A DNA stretch of 52,920 bases, taken from positions 1 through 52,920 of the forward strand of contig JAIXMN010000064.1 in NCBI GenBank assembly GCA_025716815.1, written 5' to 3'. This stretch comes from Dichotomocladium elegans (lineage: Eukaryota; Mucoromycota; Mucoromycetes; Mucorales; Lichtheimiaceae). The notes beneath the pieces are model-generated. The model was not told the origin of the DNA. It ran no database searches and worked only from the letters and a program-made list of their open reading frames with translations. Below, piece by piece: positions 12,584-23,715 of the stretch (position 1 is the first letter of the stretch; every line of letters starts with the position of its first letter). Made by a program: the position numbers and the translations under genes.

Positions 12584-12772
12584 TGTCGTGTCCTGAGTGA
12601 TTTGTGTCACGATATCAAAAGTAGAATAATTTTAGTAGTGAGGGCCACTCCGCTGGCAGTTTGGTTTATACAGACGTACACTCGTATTACGAATCGTTGT
12701 TCTTTTCTCTGATAAAGTTCACTACTTTCGAGTCTCACGACTTATTATCGTCTGTTTACGCCATCCACTGCA
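12584..12772 (+). repeat. G1 3' LTR
   Basis: This 189-bp copy of 3961-4149 is preceded by a purine-rich tract and followed by the GTGGC duplication. Confidence 0.93.
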
Positions 12773-12777
12773 GTGGC

Positions 12778-14067
12778 CACACATGCCAAACAAGGCGACG
12801 GCCAGAAGCCCATTGAATAAATGATTAATCTACATCACGAAACCACCCACTCTCTTTGTCATGGATGCGCCCAACCAAGGCATTAGGCCGTCATAAAATA
12901 AACGAAGGTTCAAGCCCAGAAATCCAGGCTGACAGGAAAACCTTCGATCCGAAACTGAAACCTTGGATACTGCGCGAATATTCTAGATGTTGGCTGCAGA
13001 ACAACCACCTCATACACCAATTGGTATCCATAGCAGTTCCATCAGAAGTACTTTCCATGAAACACTGCTTCCAGCACATTCCATAGTGAAATATATAAAT
13101 ATAAGTCATATAGAATCAATAAAGGGCATCACTTGGTCAAGCAAGAAGAAGTCTGCAAAGTCGATATCAAGGCTGGTTTGAGTACTCCAGGACATTACCA
13201 TTTTTAGACGAAATTGTACAAGACAACCAGGAACTAAGAGCCCAGGACCTGACAGGAAAGTGACACGTTGGTACAGTATATATATAAAGAATGCTCTGGG
13301 TACAGTATATATATAAAGAATGCTCTGGGTACAGTTTACTTGAAAGGTAAACCAAAACAAAAGGGGTACGTAAAATGAAAAGAAGGGTAATGAGATATAC
13401 AGAAATTATCCACTTGTAGAATCGGGCTCTTTGATTGCGTCGACTGACTCCAAAAATCGATACACTCAAAGAAGGGGTTTCCAAAGGGTATGTGTGATCA
13501 AACAAAATAAAGACTGATTCCTCTACTTCAATACAGAGTGAATCTCAAAAGGGGTTCTGAAGGTGGGTGAAATGAATATTCCAATAAAAGTTCTTCGTCC
13601 CAGGGAAAGAGAAGACCTCGTTCTAGCTTCTATCCTCGCTGTCTAAATACCGTTGCTCCTAAGCTAAAAGAATGACCTCAACTAAATAAATTGGATAATA
13701 AAGAGTGGTCATAGAGGGCATATAAAACATAGGCTTAAGCTAAACGTTAACAGAGAAGGTTCCAATGAAAATATACTAAGCACTATGATAAAGAAAGGAC
13801 TAAAATAGCGCACGGAATGATAGATAGTGTGAGCATAAAATGATGCTAATGATTTAGTGAAATAACTGACACTAATGATTTAGCGAAATAACTGATCAAC
13901 GTCCGAAAAGGAAAGGAAAGGAAGTCAGAAACGAGAATAATTTGATCAGACCGGAAAAAGGGTCACGTGATGAAGATCGAGGGGTCGTTTCATAGCAAAT
14001 GTTCTGTTCTTGAAAACGGAAAGCGGTCGGCCGGAAGAGAATCGACACACCGTGCCAAAAGACAGTG
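12778..14067. other. Non-coding stretch with short tandem repeats
   Basis: No gene is supported. A 29-bp unit beginning GTACAGTATATATA is repeated twice plus a few bases at 13271-13336. A second imperfect duplication (TAATGATTTAG.GAAATAACTGA) lies at about 13845-13895. Bases near 12910 (TTCAAGCCCAG) resemble 51429 onwards, suggesting a shared but decayed element on both sides. Confidence 0.45.
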
Positions 14068-14138
14068 GCGTGGATGGTTTAGTGGTATAATATCCGCCTG
14101 CCACGCGGATGACCCGGGTTCGATTCCCGGTCCACGCA
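14068..14138 (+). tRNA. tRNA-Gly (anticodon GCC)
   Basis: The 71-nt gene folds as a full cloverleaf. The acceptor GCGTGGA (14068-14074) pairs with TCCACGC (14131-14137), with A as discriminator. The anticodon loop is CTGCCAC (anticodon GCC) on a TCCGC/GCGGA stem, and the T arm contains GGGTTCGATTCCC. CCA is not encoded, as in eukaryotes. A T run follows. The tRNA reads GGC and GGT glycine codons. The gene at 50568-50638 appears identical. Confidence 0.96.
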
Positions 14139-14897
14139 TTTTGCGACAGCCTTTGTCGTCTTTTTGTGTCATTGTCCTGGTCACGAAGATCCTTTTGCAA
14201 TAGACAACGGCGAGTTCACACAGAACTGGAATGTCACTAAGACGATTCAGGGAAATATCAGAAATGAGATATCGTTTATTTAATGGAACTATTTGAGTAT
14301 TTATATGTTTTTCTGTATCTAAAAATGTGTGGCTAATATATATATATAGATTGTGGCTGGGCGTGTGTATGGTTTGTGGTAGGCTTTGGATGTGGTACGT
14401 GGCTCAGTAAGCGTACTGCGCCTTGTACGTTCTTGAGAGTCTTACAAAATAAATTAGATTATGTGACTATCTGATTCTGGCCACGACATTTGGATACTGT
14501 TGTCGTCGCACAATATTCACATGTTCAATGAAGCATCCCTGCTGCGGCAACAAGACGTCCTTGACGTAATGCGCAGCAACTTACGCATTATACACTTTTA
14601 CTACGCCATCACCACAGCTTGTCATTGTAATCACCTTCATCATCATCATATCCGCAGCAATACTCTCACACAGTTTTACCATTAGAAAATAGTATAAATA
14701 TAACCCAACCTCCTTATCTAATAAAGATATCTACTCTCTTGTTTCCCATTGTCACCTTTGTGGTCTCATCCTCTTCGTGGTTCTCCTTCGTGGTAATACT
14801 CTCTTTGTGGTTATACACTCTCCGTGGTTACACTCTCTCCGTGGTTACTCTTTGTGGTCGTCTTTCTACCGAATTCAAGCAAAAGATAAAGACGACA
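14139..14897. other. Degenerate LTR-like sequence
   Basis: No gene is seen. Segments such as GAGTATTTATATGTTTTTCT near 14294 match 43514, and both resemble the middle of G3-family LTRs. From about 14760 to 14860, GTGGTT-containing units recur irregularly. A TATA-like AGTATAAATATA lies at about 14691. Confidence 0.4.
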
Positions 14898-14901
14898 CTG
14901 T

Positions 14902-15192
14902 TGTCGTCTATTTTGGCGGATAAACCTTGGCCAGGAATAGCGATTAAGCTTGGGGGCAGAAACAGAAGTAGGGTTTCAAAAGGTGTCCTTTATTGTATAT
15001 GGGCTTCTTGTTATTTATACTGTTTTTGCTATCTAAAAATACATAGACGGAATGCAGAGGGAAAAGGGTAATAATCGTTGGGATTGGTTTTCTTGGCGAG
15101 AGGTGTAGTATTGGTGCTGTGATGGAGGTGTAAGCATAAAAGGATATTCTTGGCAAACGCTTCTGATTGGTCAGATAATCTCTGTTACGACA
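14902..15192 (-). repeat. G3 3' LTR (element reads on minus)
   Basis: This 291-bp LTR has ends TGTCG and CGACA and matches 43134-43424. The Pol stop codon (15185-15187) lies inside it. Confidence 0.92.
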
Positions 15193-15447
15193 ATACCCCT
15201 TCCCCAGAATGTTGTTCGTCCTCGAATAAGCAAGACAATTGGGCACGTGCTTCTGCGGCAGCTTCGAGATGGCGGCGTTCGGCAGCGCGAGCTGCAGCAG
15301 GGTCATACCAAGGGTCGCTTGAGACAGGGGAAAGGGAGTGGATAGGACGAAGGCGGTCGGTGTGAACCCATGACGAGTAATCGTGGCCATTTAGATCCTG
15401 TAGTTTGTATATGTGTGTGTCTCGGTTGCAAGCAGTGACTCGGTAGG

Positions 15448-16081
15448 TGTCGCGGATACAGGGCAGACAGACAAGAAAGTGTAGCTCAGGAACAAGACAG
15501 GAGAACAGAAGGCAGGCACAGACCGAGAATGGGTTGGCAGTGATAGTGCTGGCAATGGCGTAGAGGGAAAGATCAGGAACTACTCTAGAGAACAATACTA
15601 TACTACTAACCAGAATTGTGCCTGACAGAAAAGAATCAAGACAAGACAGGACAAGAGATGGAGGACAAGACAAGAACTACACTACGGGGGGTGGGTGTTA
15701 GGTACTCCCAATCACACAGCATGCACCAATTCGGATAGCTACCAGGAACAAGGCAGAGCCCAAGAGGCAGGACAAAGGATAGGTATGAATCGATAGACCG
15801 GATAGACAGAGAACTGATGACCAGGGATGATATATGACGAAGGATAATCTGATGATATTTTATTATAACAAATACGAGGGTATTTATACTAGATCTTATG
15901 GGAGAGGCGTATGGGATATACTGAGGTTCGTTGCAATGACTTGAAGAATTAATAAATGTAGACGGAGTAATAAATGCAATCGACCAAAATTAATGCAACC
16001 AGGACAATAAATGCATTCGTGAAAGGGGTACCCAGGGTAAGGGGCGAACGCTCTCGAATAATCCCATTTTGGGTCATGACA
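15448..16081 (-). repeat. Solo LTR of the G2 family
   Basis: This 634-bp sequence is the reverse complement of the G2 LTRs from TGTCATGACC to CGCGACA. The duplication GTAGG is present at 15443-15447 and 16082-16086. No internal sequence is left, so the element was lost by recombination between its LTRs. It lies in the GPY motif region of the G3 integrase. It differs slightly from the G2 LTRs, so it is an independent insertion. Confidence 0.95.
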
Positions 16082-16300
16082 GTAGGGTCCTTTCCAATTG
16101 TACTCGAGACTTAATTTGTTTTCGTGTCGTAAAAGAACGTAATCACCAATAGAGAATTGCTGCGGTTTAACGAGTGCATCCCAGCGGGCCTTGTCCTTGG
16201 CGGCATTGTTGTTCAATCTGGAGGTTGCAAGTTGCCGCGCTTCCTGTAAGCGTCGGACTTCAGGCAGTCGGCTTGAGGAGTGGATGGTGGATGGCGCAGA

Positions 16301-16610
16301 CAACTTACTTATATTGCCTCAAAAGTTCGGCACTCCCCCCCCAACTCAATTTTTTTTTTGAGGTCAGACGCACATCCAGCTTAAAAAATTTCAGGCAATG
16401 AATCCTTTGTCTTTTTTGCGAATTCATTTGCATCAGTCCATTCCTTAACAGTAATGCGGTAACTTCAATTCAATCTGACGAGAGAGACGTGTGCGGATGA
16501 CATTCAATGTAGGGGATGTGCGCAATCTCTTCATCTTCGTTTATTCTTTTCTTTTCAACATGGCCCAGTTTGTGCTTAAGGCAATTCGGCAATTTCCCTC
16601 AACTACAAAG
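16301..16610 (+). repeat. MULE-A left terminal inverted repeat
   Basis: This 310-bp sequence is inverted relative to 36233-36542. It includes a homopolymer run of C followed by one of T near 16337-16362 that is conserved in both ends. Confidence 0.92.
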
Positions 16611-17428
16611 AAAACATCTTTTAGCATCTAATAGATCACTTAGACGCTAGGATGTCTTTTGTAATTAGATTAATAAGACACGATCGTTTACTTCGAAGGA
16701 TAATGACTTCGTAATCATACCATCAGTACACAATTTGTAATGCAATGTTAACGGCCATGGTGGGGCGAAAAAAAAAACGCAGCATTTTCAGGTTGATCAT
16801 GGCAGCTGGGTCTCCTTGATTAAGGGCTAAGATGAGGAGGGATAGGAACTCTGATACTGGCGCGACATATAACCCATACTGGGAAGGGATTGTTGGAATG
16901 TAAAATAAACATTGCGCAAAGAATCATTCATGGCACATTCCTTATGCATAGCATTGAGGTTTACAGTAATTTAACTAAACTGCGAAACTTGTTTCTTCGC
17001 AAAGGCGTGATATAGGAACATGTAACATGAACAGAATAGAAATGCGGTACAATAAAAAAAATTCGGAGCAGTATTGTGCTAGATATCTTTTTTGCTTCCC
17101 ACCTAAGTGATCGTACAAAAGAATCTCGGCGAAAATGAGCAGCAATAACAATGCCACCACTTCCGCGATCCGTCACCAAGATCTGCGCGAGACCGAATGT
17201 CATTGTGGTGTTTTCGTTGTTTTTTATGGTGGACAGTTAGAATACGATGAGACTCGTGGATGTCTTTTATTCGAATGAAATCGGGATTAAGATCCTCCAT
17301 CGCTACACATTTATCTACTATTTATATGATTTATGGCAGCGGTCCTAATTAGGTCAACTGGCTACTCCGTCTTACACGGGTACTCGGAGATGGTAGCACT
17401 ATTACAGATAAGGTGCTTATGTGTGTAT
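16611..17428. other. MULE-A 5' non-coding region
   Basis: There are no supported genes. The last 225 bases are duplicated at 3157 onwards, where the sequence leads without interruption to the transposase start. Confidence 0.6.
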
Positions 17429-17433
17429 CGGTG

Positions 17434-18067
17434 TGTCATGACCCAAAATGGGATTATTCGAGAGCGTTCGCCCCTTACCCTGGGTACCCCTTTCACGAAT
17501 GCATTTATTGTCCTGGTTGCATTAATTTTGGTCGATTGCATTTATTACTCCGTCTACATTTATTAATTCTTCAAGTCATTGCAACGAGCCTCAATATATC
17601 CCATACGCCTCTCCCATAAGATCTAGTATAAATACCCTCGTATTTGTTATAATAAAATATCATCAGATTATCCTTCGTCATATATCATCCCTGGTCATCA
17701 GTTCTCTGTCTATCCAGTCTATCGATTCATACCTATCCTTTGTCCTGCCTCTTGGGCTCTGCCTTGTTCCTGGTAGCTATCCGAATTGGTGCATGCTGTG
17801 TGATTGGGAGTACCTAACACCCACCCCCCGTAGTGTAGTTCTTGTCTTGTCCTCCATCGCTTGTCCTGTCTTGTCTTGATTCTTTTCTGTCAGGCACAAT
17901 TCTGGTTAGTAGTATAGTATTGTTCTCTAGAGTAGTTCCTGATCTTTCCCTCTACTCCATTGCCAGCACTATCACTGCCAACCCATTCTCGGTCTGTGCC
18001 TGCCTTCTGTTCTCCTGTCTTGTTCCTGCGCTACACTTTCTTGTCTGTCTGCCCTGTATCCGCGACA
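17434..18067 (+). repeat. G2 5' LTR
   Basis: The LTR starts TGTCATGACC and ends CGCGACA. A TATA-like CTAGTATAAATA lies at about 17623-17634. It is the partner of 22767-23400. Confidence 0.95.
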
Positions 18068-18111
18068 TCATAATCTGATCATTGGTGTTACCTACTTCCT
18101 GTCTATCTGCA

Positions 18112-19026
18112 ATGCCCAAATCTGGTCCGTCTCGAGTCCCTCTGCCTCAAGACACTGAAACCGAACCGCGTTCTGTGGTTGTCAATGCCGCCAACACCGA
18201 CGATGTCACTAACTCCATGTCACGCCTCCATCTTGGCATGGAAGATGGAAATCGTGTAGGCGACATAAAAATTTCAATTCCGACGTTCACTGGCGAGACT
18301 GCTGATGTCTCCACGTTTATCGCCAAAGTCAAGTTAGCCATCCGCCTGAACCCCCAGCGATATCCAGACCATCTCACAAAGATCTTGTTCATGTGTTCGA
18401 ACATGTCTGGCGTCGCATTCACTTGGGCCAAACCTTATATCATGGAGCTTGATGATGAAGAGGTCGACCCCATCATGCTTTCGTTCCCCGCCTTCCTCAC
18501 TGCTTTCCGCGCTGCCTTTGGCGAAGTCAACGAGTTAAGGGATGCCGAAGAAAAACTCTTGACGATGCGCCAAGGAAACAAGCCTGCTAGCGAGCACGTT
18601 GCCGCGTTCCGCCGCTATGCCGTCAAGACCGAATTCAATGACACTGCTTTGCTCGCAATCCTACGACTTAGTTGGTCGGACTGCATCAAGGATCAACTCA
18701 CCACTCGCGACCTCCCTGACGATCTATGGACTTACGCGTCAAAGGTTATAGAGTTAGATACTCGTGTACGCTCTCGCGATGGGAAACGCTCCCAGCGCCC
18801 CACATACAAGTTTGCCCCTCCAGTCCGCAATCCACATGTCGTCCAGCCCACTTCCTCAGACGTACAGGATATGGAGATCGACGCTGCCCCCATCAAGTTT
18901 GGACCTCTGACCAAGGAGGAAAAAGCCCGGCGTCGAAAATTGAATCTGTGCTTGTACTGTGGTGGCCAAGGTCACAATGCCGCGTCATGTCCCAAGAAGG
19001 GAAAAGGCACTCCCCAGGGTCTGTAG
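18112..19026 (+). CDS. G2 Gag
   Basis: This is a 304-residue nucleocapsid/capsid precursor of a Ty3/gypsy element that packages element RNA in the cytoplasm. I prefer ATG 18112 (MPKSGPSR) over the upstream in-frame ATG at 18082, which lies 15 bases after the LTR, but either is possible. The central region (about residues 65-215) has the look of a retrotransposon capsid domain (PTFTGE...VSTFIAKV). A CCHC zinc knuckle, CLYCGGQGHNAASC, is at about 18952-18993. Pol follows in the -1 frame, and a slippery site sits directly after the knuckle. The frame is intact. Confidence 0.9.
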   Translation: MPKSGPSRVPLPQDTETEPRSVVVNAANTDDVTNSMSRLHLGMEDGNRVGDIKISIPTFTGETADVSTFIAKVKLAIRLNPQRYPDHLTKILFMCSNMSGVAFTWAKPYIMELDDEEVDPIMLSFPAFLTAFRAAFGEVNELRDAEEKLLTMRQGNKPASEHVAAFRRYAVKTEFNDTALLAILRLSWSDCIKDQLTTRDLPDDLWTYASKVIELDTRVRSRDGKRSQRPTYKFAPPVRNPHVVQPTSSDVQDMEIDAAPIKFGPLTKEEKARRRKLNLCLYCGGQGHNAASCPKKGKGTPQGL

Positions 19027-19042
19027 GAGAGTATTCCCTGGG
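18999..19042 (+). promoter_or_regulatory. Candidate -1 ribosomal frameshift signal, G2 Gag-Pol
   Basis: The heptamer GGGAAAA (18999-19005) is in the correct phase (G GGA AAA). A 7-nt spacer follows, then a 7-bp hairpin CCCAGGG (19013-19019) with CCCTGGG (19036-19042) and a 16-nt loop. A -1 slip enters the frame that leads to the protease; the Gag stop is at 19024-19026. Confidence 0.75.
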
Positions 19043-22000
19043 AAGAAATCATCCTATCAATAAATCAACCATTGAAAGCAAATCTCTCTATCCTTCATCT
19101 ATCTTTTCACCATTACCAGTACACGCGCTCACACTACATACACCATCCGCAAACACACCATTGAGTCTCCCAGTCACCTTACGTTTTGGCGAAAGTGAGG
19201 TTTCAGCCGAGGCCTTGATAGACTCCGGCGCCATGGAGAGCTTTATCGATATGGAATTCGCAACAACCCAAGGTGTGCCACTAGCCGACAGTCCGCAGCC
19301 ACTCAAGGTGTACACAGTGGATGGTCGTGCTATACGGTCAGGCATTGTTACAAAGGTATGCCATCCGGAAATGCAAACTGGCGACTGCATCGAGAAGTGT
19401 GCCCTGTATGCTACGTCCCTGGGCAACTACCAAATCATCCTCGGAATGCCGTGGCTTGCACAACACAATCCACACATCGACTGGAGAAAGCGCACTGTGG
19501 CATTGCATCCCCCACCATGCCAGCCAGGTCGTCAGGTGCAGCTGCAAGCACCCATCTCCAGCAAGCCCCCCGCACCGAACCCCATCGACATTCGCCTTTG
19601 TAGCGCACGTACCATGAAGGGGTATATCAAGAACGGGGCACAGGCATTCTGCATCGACCCCCAGCAAATCGCGACCTTGGCGAACACCCTCACTGACGTA
19701 TCAGGTGACTCCGCTAACAATCTCGCCATACCTACAAAGTATCACGATTACCTCGACGTCTTTAGCGAAGCCGAAGCCAGTTCGTTGCCAATCCACCGTC
19801 CAGGCATAGATCATATCATCCCACTTACGGAAAATGCTCAGCCTCCTTTTGGCCCCATCTATCCGTTATCACAAGAAGAACTGAAGGCTCTCTCTGACTA
19901 CCTAACAACCAACCTAGAAAATGGGTTTATACGTCGCTCGACCAGCCCCGCGGGCGCACCCATAATCTTTGTCAAGAAGAAAGATGGCTCTCTTCGTCTC
20001 TGTGTCGACTACCGTGGGCTAAACAAAGTGACTATCAAGAACAGGTATCCACTTCCACTAATAAACGAAATGGTCGATCGCCTTGCCACTGCGCGCATAT
20101 TCACCAAGCTCGATATCCGAAACGCGTATCATCGCATCCGCATCGCAGAAGGCGAGGAATGGAAGACGGCGTTCCGCACCCGCTACGGTCATTTTGAGTA
20201 TCAGGTTATGCCTTTTGGTCTGACGAATGCCCCGGCGTCCTGGCAATCACATATCAACGACGTTTTGCGCGACTACCTCGACCAGTTCGTTGTAGTTTAC
20301 CTCGATGACATCCTCATATTCAGCGATGATAATAAGGATCACGACGCGCACGTCCGTCAGGTCCTCGAGAAACTGCGCAACGCGGAACTCTATGTCAAAG
20401 CCGAAAAATGTGAGTTCGACGTACATGAAGTCAGCTTCTTAGGTTTCCACATAAACGACACAGGCATCTCTATGGATCCCGAAAAGGTCTCCCGCATCCT
20501 TGATTGGCCTATCCCCAAATCAGTGCACGATGTCCAAGTGTTCCTCGGCTTCGCGAACTTCTACCGTCGGTTCATCCAGGGTTACTCGGGAATCGCCCTG
20601 CCTCTGACCTCGCTCTTGAAAAAGAAAGTACCATTCCTTTGGGGGCCCGAACAGGATAAAGCTTTCCAGGAACTCAAGGACGCTTTCACCACCGCCCCAA
20701 TCCTCCACTATTACCATCCAGACCGCAAAATCGTAGTAGAAACTGACGCATCCGACTCCGCGATCTCCGGCGTCCTTAACCACATAGCTGATGATGGCAA
20801 ACTTCACCCTGTCGCATTCTTTAGCCGCAAACTATCACCGGCCGAGGTAAACTACGACATATATGATAAAGAACTCCTAGCCATAGTTGAGAGTTTCGCA
20901 ACGTGGCGTCATTATCTTCAAGGTGCCCACCACCCGATCCTGGTGTACACGGATCACAAAAACCTACAGTACTTCATGACGTCACCTGCGAAATCCCTCA
21001 CTCGTCGCCACGCCAGATGGGCTATAGCCTTCAGCGAATACGATTTCCAAATTACTTATCGTCCAGGCTCACAGAACCCCAAGGCCGATGCTCTCTCTCG
21101 GCGTCGAGACATGGCCTTTGGGGAGGGGGAAAACGAGAAGCAGCCAGTCCAGGGGATATTTCGCGAAGGGCAGATTGTGCTGAACACTGTATCATCATCC
21201 CACTTAGGCTTTGCCCTGCTTGATAGGATCCAAACCATGCTTCTCGAAGATGCTGACTTACAGAAGGTCATCCAGTTTGTCAAGTCTCCTGCTAGTATCC
21301 CCAGACATCTCCGGAAGAAGATGGAAAGATACACCATCGAAGACGAAACATCTTTGCTACTCTTTGACAATCGCATCTGCGTCCCGTCCAGCGACGATTT
21401 GAAGATCGCAATCCTTGAGGAACACCATGACTCTCCTGTCGCTGGTCATCCAGGTAGAGCAAGAACCTGCGAGCTCGTCTCAAGACTGTATTACTGGCCA
21501 GGCATGCGAAAGTTCATCAACCGCTACGTCCATAATTGCCCAGTATGCAGGCGATCAAAAGCCGACCACCGAGCCCCGCAGGGATTACTTAGACCATTAC
21601 AAGTACCAGAACGCCCTTGGGCTGCGATCAGCATGGATTTCATCACGGGACTACCAATATCCAATGGATACGACAGTATCTGGGTCGTCGTGGATCGGCT
21701 AACCAAAATGGCGCACTTCGTTCCCTGCCAATGCACCATCACTGCCGAACAGTTGGCACGTCTGTTCGTCCACGAAATATTCCGTTTACATGGCCTTCCG
21801 AGCGAGATTGTGTCAGACCGTGGCTCAATTTTCACATCTAGTTTTTGGCAATCAATCCTGCAGCTGCTCAAAATCAAGCCATGCATGTCCACCGCTTTCC
21901 ACCCCCAGAGCGACGGCCAGACAGAACGCACGAACGCCATATTGGAACAGTATCTGCGGATGTACACAAATTACCAGCAAGACGATTGGTCCCAGTTCCT

Positions 22001-22753
22001 GTCCCTGGCCGAGTTTAGTTACAATAACTCACAACAAAGTTCGACCCGACATTCACCTTTCGAAGCTAATTCAGGTTACCACCCTCGTTTCACCACCGCA
22101 CCGGCCCCTGCAAGCTCCAGTTTCTCAAAGTCGTCAGAAGATTTCATAAAGACGCTGAGGGATCTCCACGATTCGCTTCGTTCAGAGATTAAGCTAGCAC
22201 AAAAGACGCAAGGAGCCTTTTACAATGAGGGTCGCGGCGAGCACCCGAATACCAGATAGGCGACTACGTATATTTATCGAGCCGTCATATTCGCACTGCT
22301 CGCCCATCGGCAAAACTAGACCATAAGTTCCTAGGTCCATTCAAGGTCATCGCTCGCATTGGCTCGCATGCATATCGTCTCGAGCTGCCAGCCTCGATGC
22401 AGATTCATCCCGTATTCCATGTCAGTCTGTTGTCACCGCGCGATAATTCCGAGTACCCAGATATTCCCGGCCGCGTCAAGCCTACACCACCCCCATTCGA
22501 AGTCAATGGTGAAGAACATTACGAGGTTGAGCGTGTTTTGGACAGTCGCATACACCGTCGTAAGTTACAGTACTTGATCAAGTGGAAAGGGTACGAAAAC
22601 CCTGCGGATAATACGTGGGAACCGCCAGAAAATCTTTGGAACGCCGCCGAAACTATCCGTGACTTCCATCAGCGACACCCAAACAAGCCTGGCCCCAGTT
22701 CTGCCCCTCGAGGGCCCAAGTCTAACCACCGTCCTCGTAGAACTCGGACCTAG
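19005..22753 (+). pseudogene. G2 Pol: protease, RT, RNase H, integrase, chromodomain (one frameshift)
   Basis: The frame is open from the slip site to 22259. The protease active site ALIDSGA has its Asp codon at 19221-19223. The RT has FVKKKDGSLRLCVDY and YLDD (Asp codons 20304-20309). RNase H starts at ETDASDSA (about 20740). The integrase has an HHCC finger (H...H at about 21420-21450, CPVC at about 21538) and the full triad: Asp 21636-21638, Asp 21816-21818, Glu 21924-21926. At about 22245 the coding moves to the -1 frame. There the GPF motif, the conserved HPVFHVSLL block and a chromodomain ([18 protein letters not shown]) follow to the stop at 22751-22753. The shift is probably a small indel, so integrase lacks its targeting end. 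Confidence 0.93.
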
Positions 22754-22766
22754 AAGGGGAGGCTAC

Positions 22767-23400
22767 TGTCATGACCCAAAATGGGATTATTCGAGAGCGT
22801 TCGCCCCTTACCCTGGGTACCCCTTTCACGAATGCATTTATTGTCCTGGTTGCATTAATTTTGGTCGATTGCATTTATTACTCCGTCTACATTTATTAAT
22901 TCTTCAAGTCATTGCAACAAGCCTCAATATATCCCATACGCCTCTCCCATAAGATCTAGTATAAATACCCTCGTATTTGTTATAATAAAATATCATCAGA
23001 TTATCCTTCGTCATATATCATCCCTGGTCATCAGTTCTCTGTCTATCCGGTCTATCGATTCATACCTATCCTTTGTCCTGCCTCTTGGGCTCTGCCTTGT
23101 TCCTGGTAGCTATCCGAATTGGTGCATGCTGTGTGATTGGGAGTACCTAACACCCACCCCCCGTAGTGTAGTTCTTGTCTTGTCCTCCATCTCTTGTCCT
23201 GTCTTGTCTTGATTCTTTTCTGTCAGGCACAATTCTGGTTAGTAGTATAGTATTGTTCTCTAGAGTAGTTCCTGATCTTTCCCTCTACTCCATTGCCAGC
23301 ACTATCACTGCCAACCCATTCTCGGTCTGTGCCTGCCTTCTGTTCTCCTGTCTTGTTCCTGCGCTACACTTTCTTGTCTGTCTGCCCTGTATCCACGACA
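22767..23400 (+). repeat. G2 3' LTR
   Basis: The LTR is 634 bp, ends CCACGACA and is followed by CGGTG. It differs from the 5' LTR at about four sites. Confidence 0.95.
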
Positions 23401-23715
23401 CGGTGACCTCTATCATACGTTATATGTCCTTGTTCCTTTCAGACCATCCTCACGTCGGTAAAACCTCATAAAAACCCAGTGGGAGAAAAATAGAGGGAAA
23501 AAGACTGTGGAAATGGATCCGGTTATAACGCGGCGTCATGGATCCTTCAATCCGTAATCACCTATGCGACAGTCATGTCGACAATTATGTTGAGGTTCTG
23601 AAGCAGGCTCCCCAAAAAACCGGGGAATGCTGGGTATATGACCGTATCTATCAGCCGAAGGAAATGAACCCTGAAGGTAATAACGAAGACACATATATTC
23701 CCACGACAGGAAATA

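Larger units (their letters stand above)
3961..12772 (+). mobile_element. Gypsy element G1 (chromodomain Ty3-type), split by P1
   Basis: G1 has paired 189-bp LTRs and the target duplication GTGGC at 3956-3960 and 12773-12777. Subtracting P1 and one TA leaves about 5.16 kb, normal for the family. The order is Gag, protease, RT, RNase H, integrase, chromodomain, so it is Ty3/gypsy. A purine-rich tract (CTGGTGGAGGGTGA) directly precedes the 3' LTR. The two LTRs differ at about two sites, so the insertion is fairly young. It is dead as it stands: there is a frameshift in Gag, an in-frame TGA before the protease, and the P1 insertion in the RT. G5 at the right edge is the same family; G4 is a cousin. 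Confidence 0.93.
17434..23400 (+). mobile_element. Gypsy element G2 (chromovirus), full length
   Basis: G2 is 5,967 bp with 634-bp LTRs and the duplication CGGTG at 17429-17433 and 23401-23405. The uninterrupted relative at 3157-3554 confirms the insertion point. It encodes Gag and a Pol with protease, RT, RNase H, integrase and chromodomain. The LTRs differ at about four positions (three of them CpG transitions), so it is young. The polypurine tract AGAAGGGGAGG is just before 22767. One frameshift near 22245 separates the chromodomain end from Pol. Confidence 0.95.

Noticed and set aside
13271..13336. A possible CRISPR-like array
   Set aside because: The units are adjacent with no spacers and only two full copies; the window is eukaryotic.
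17203..23571. The repeat of 3157-3554 as an additional LTR pair
   Set aside because: The two halves flank G2 directly as one split sequence with no TG..CA ends; it is target DNA, not an LTR.
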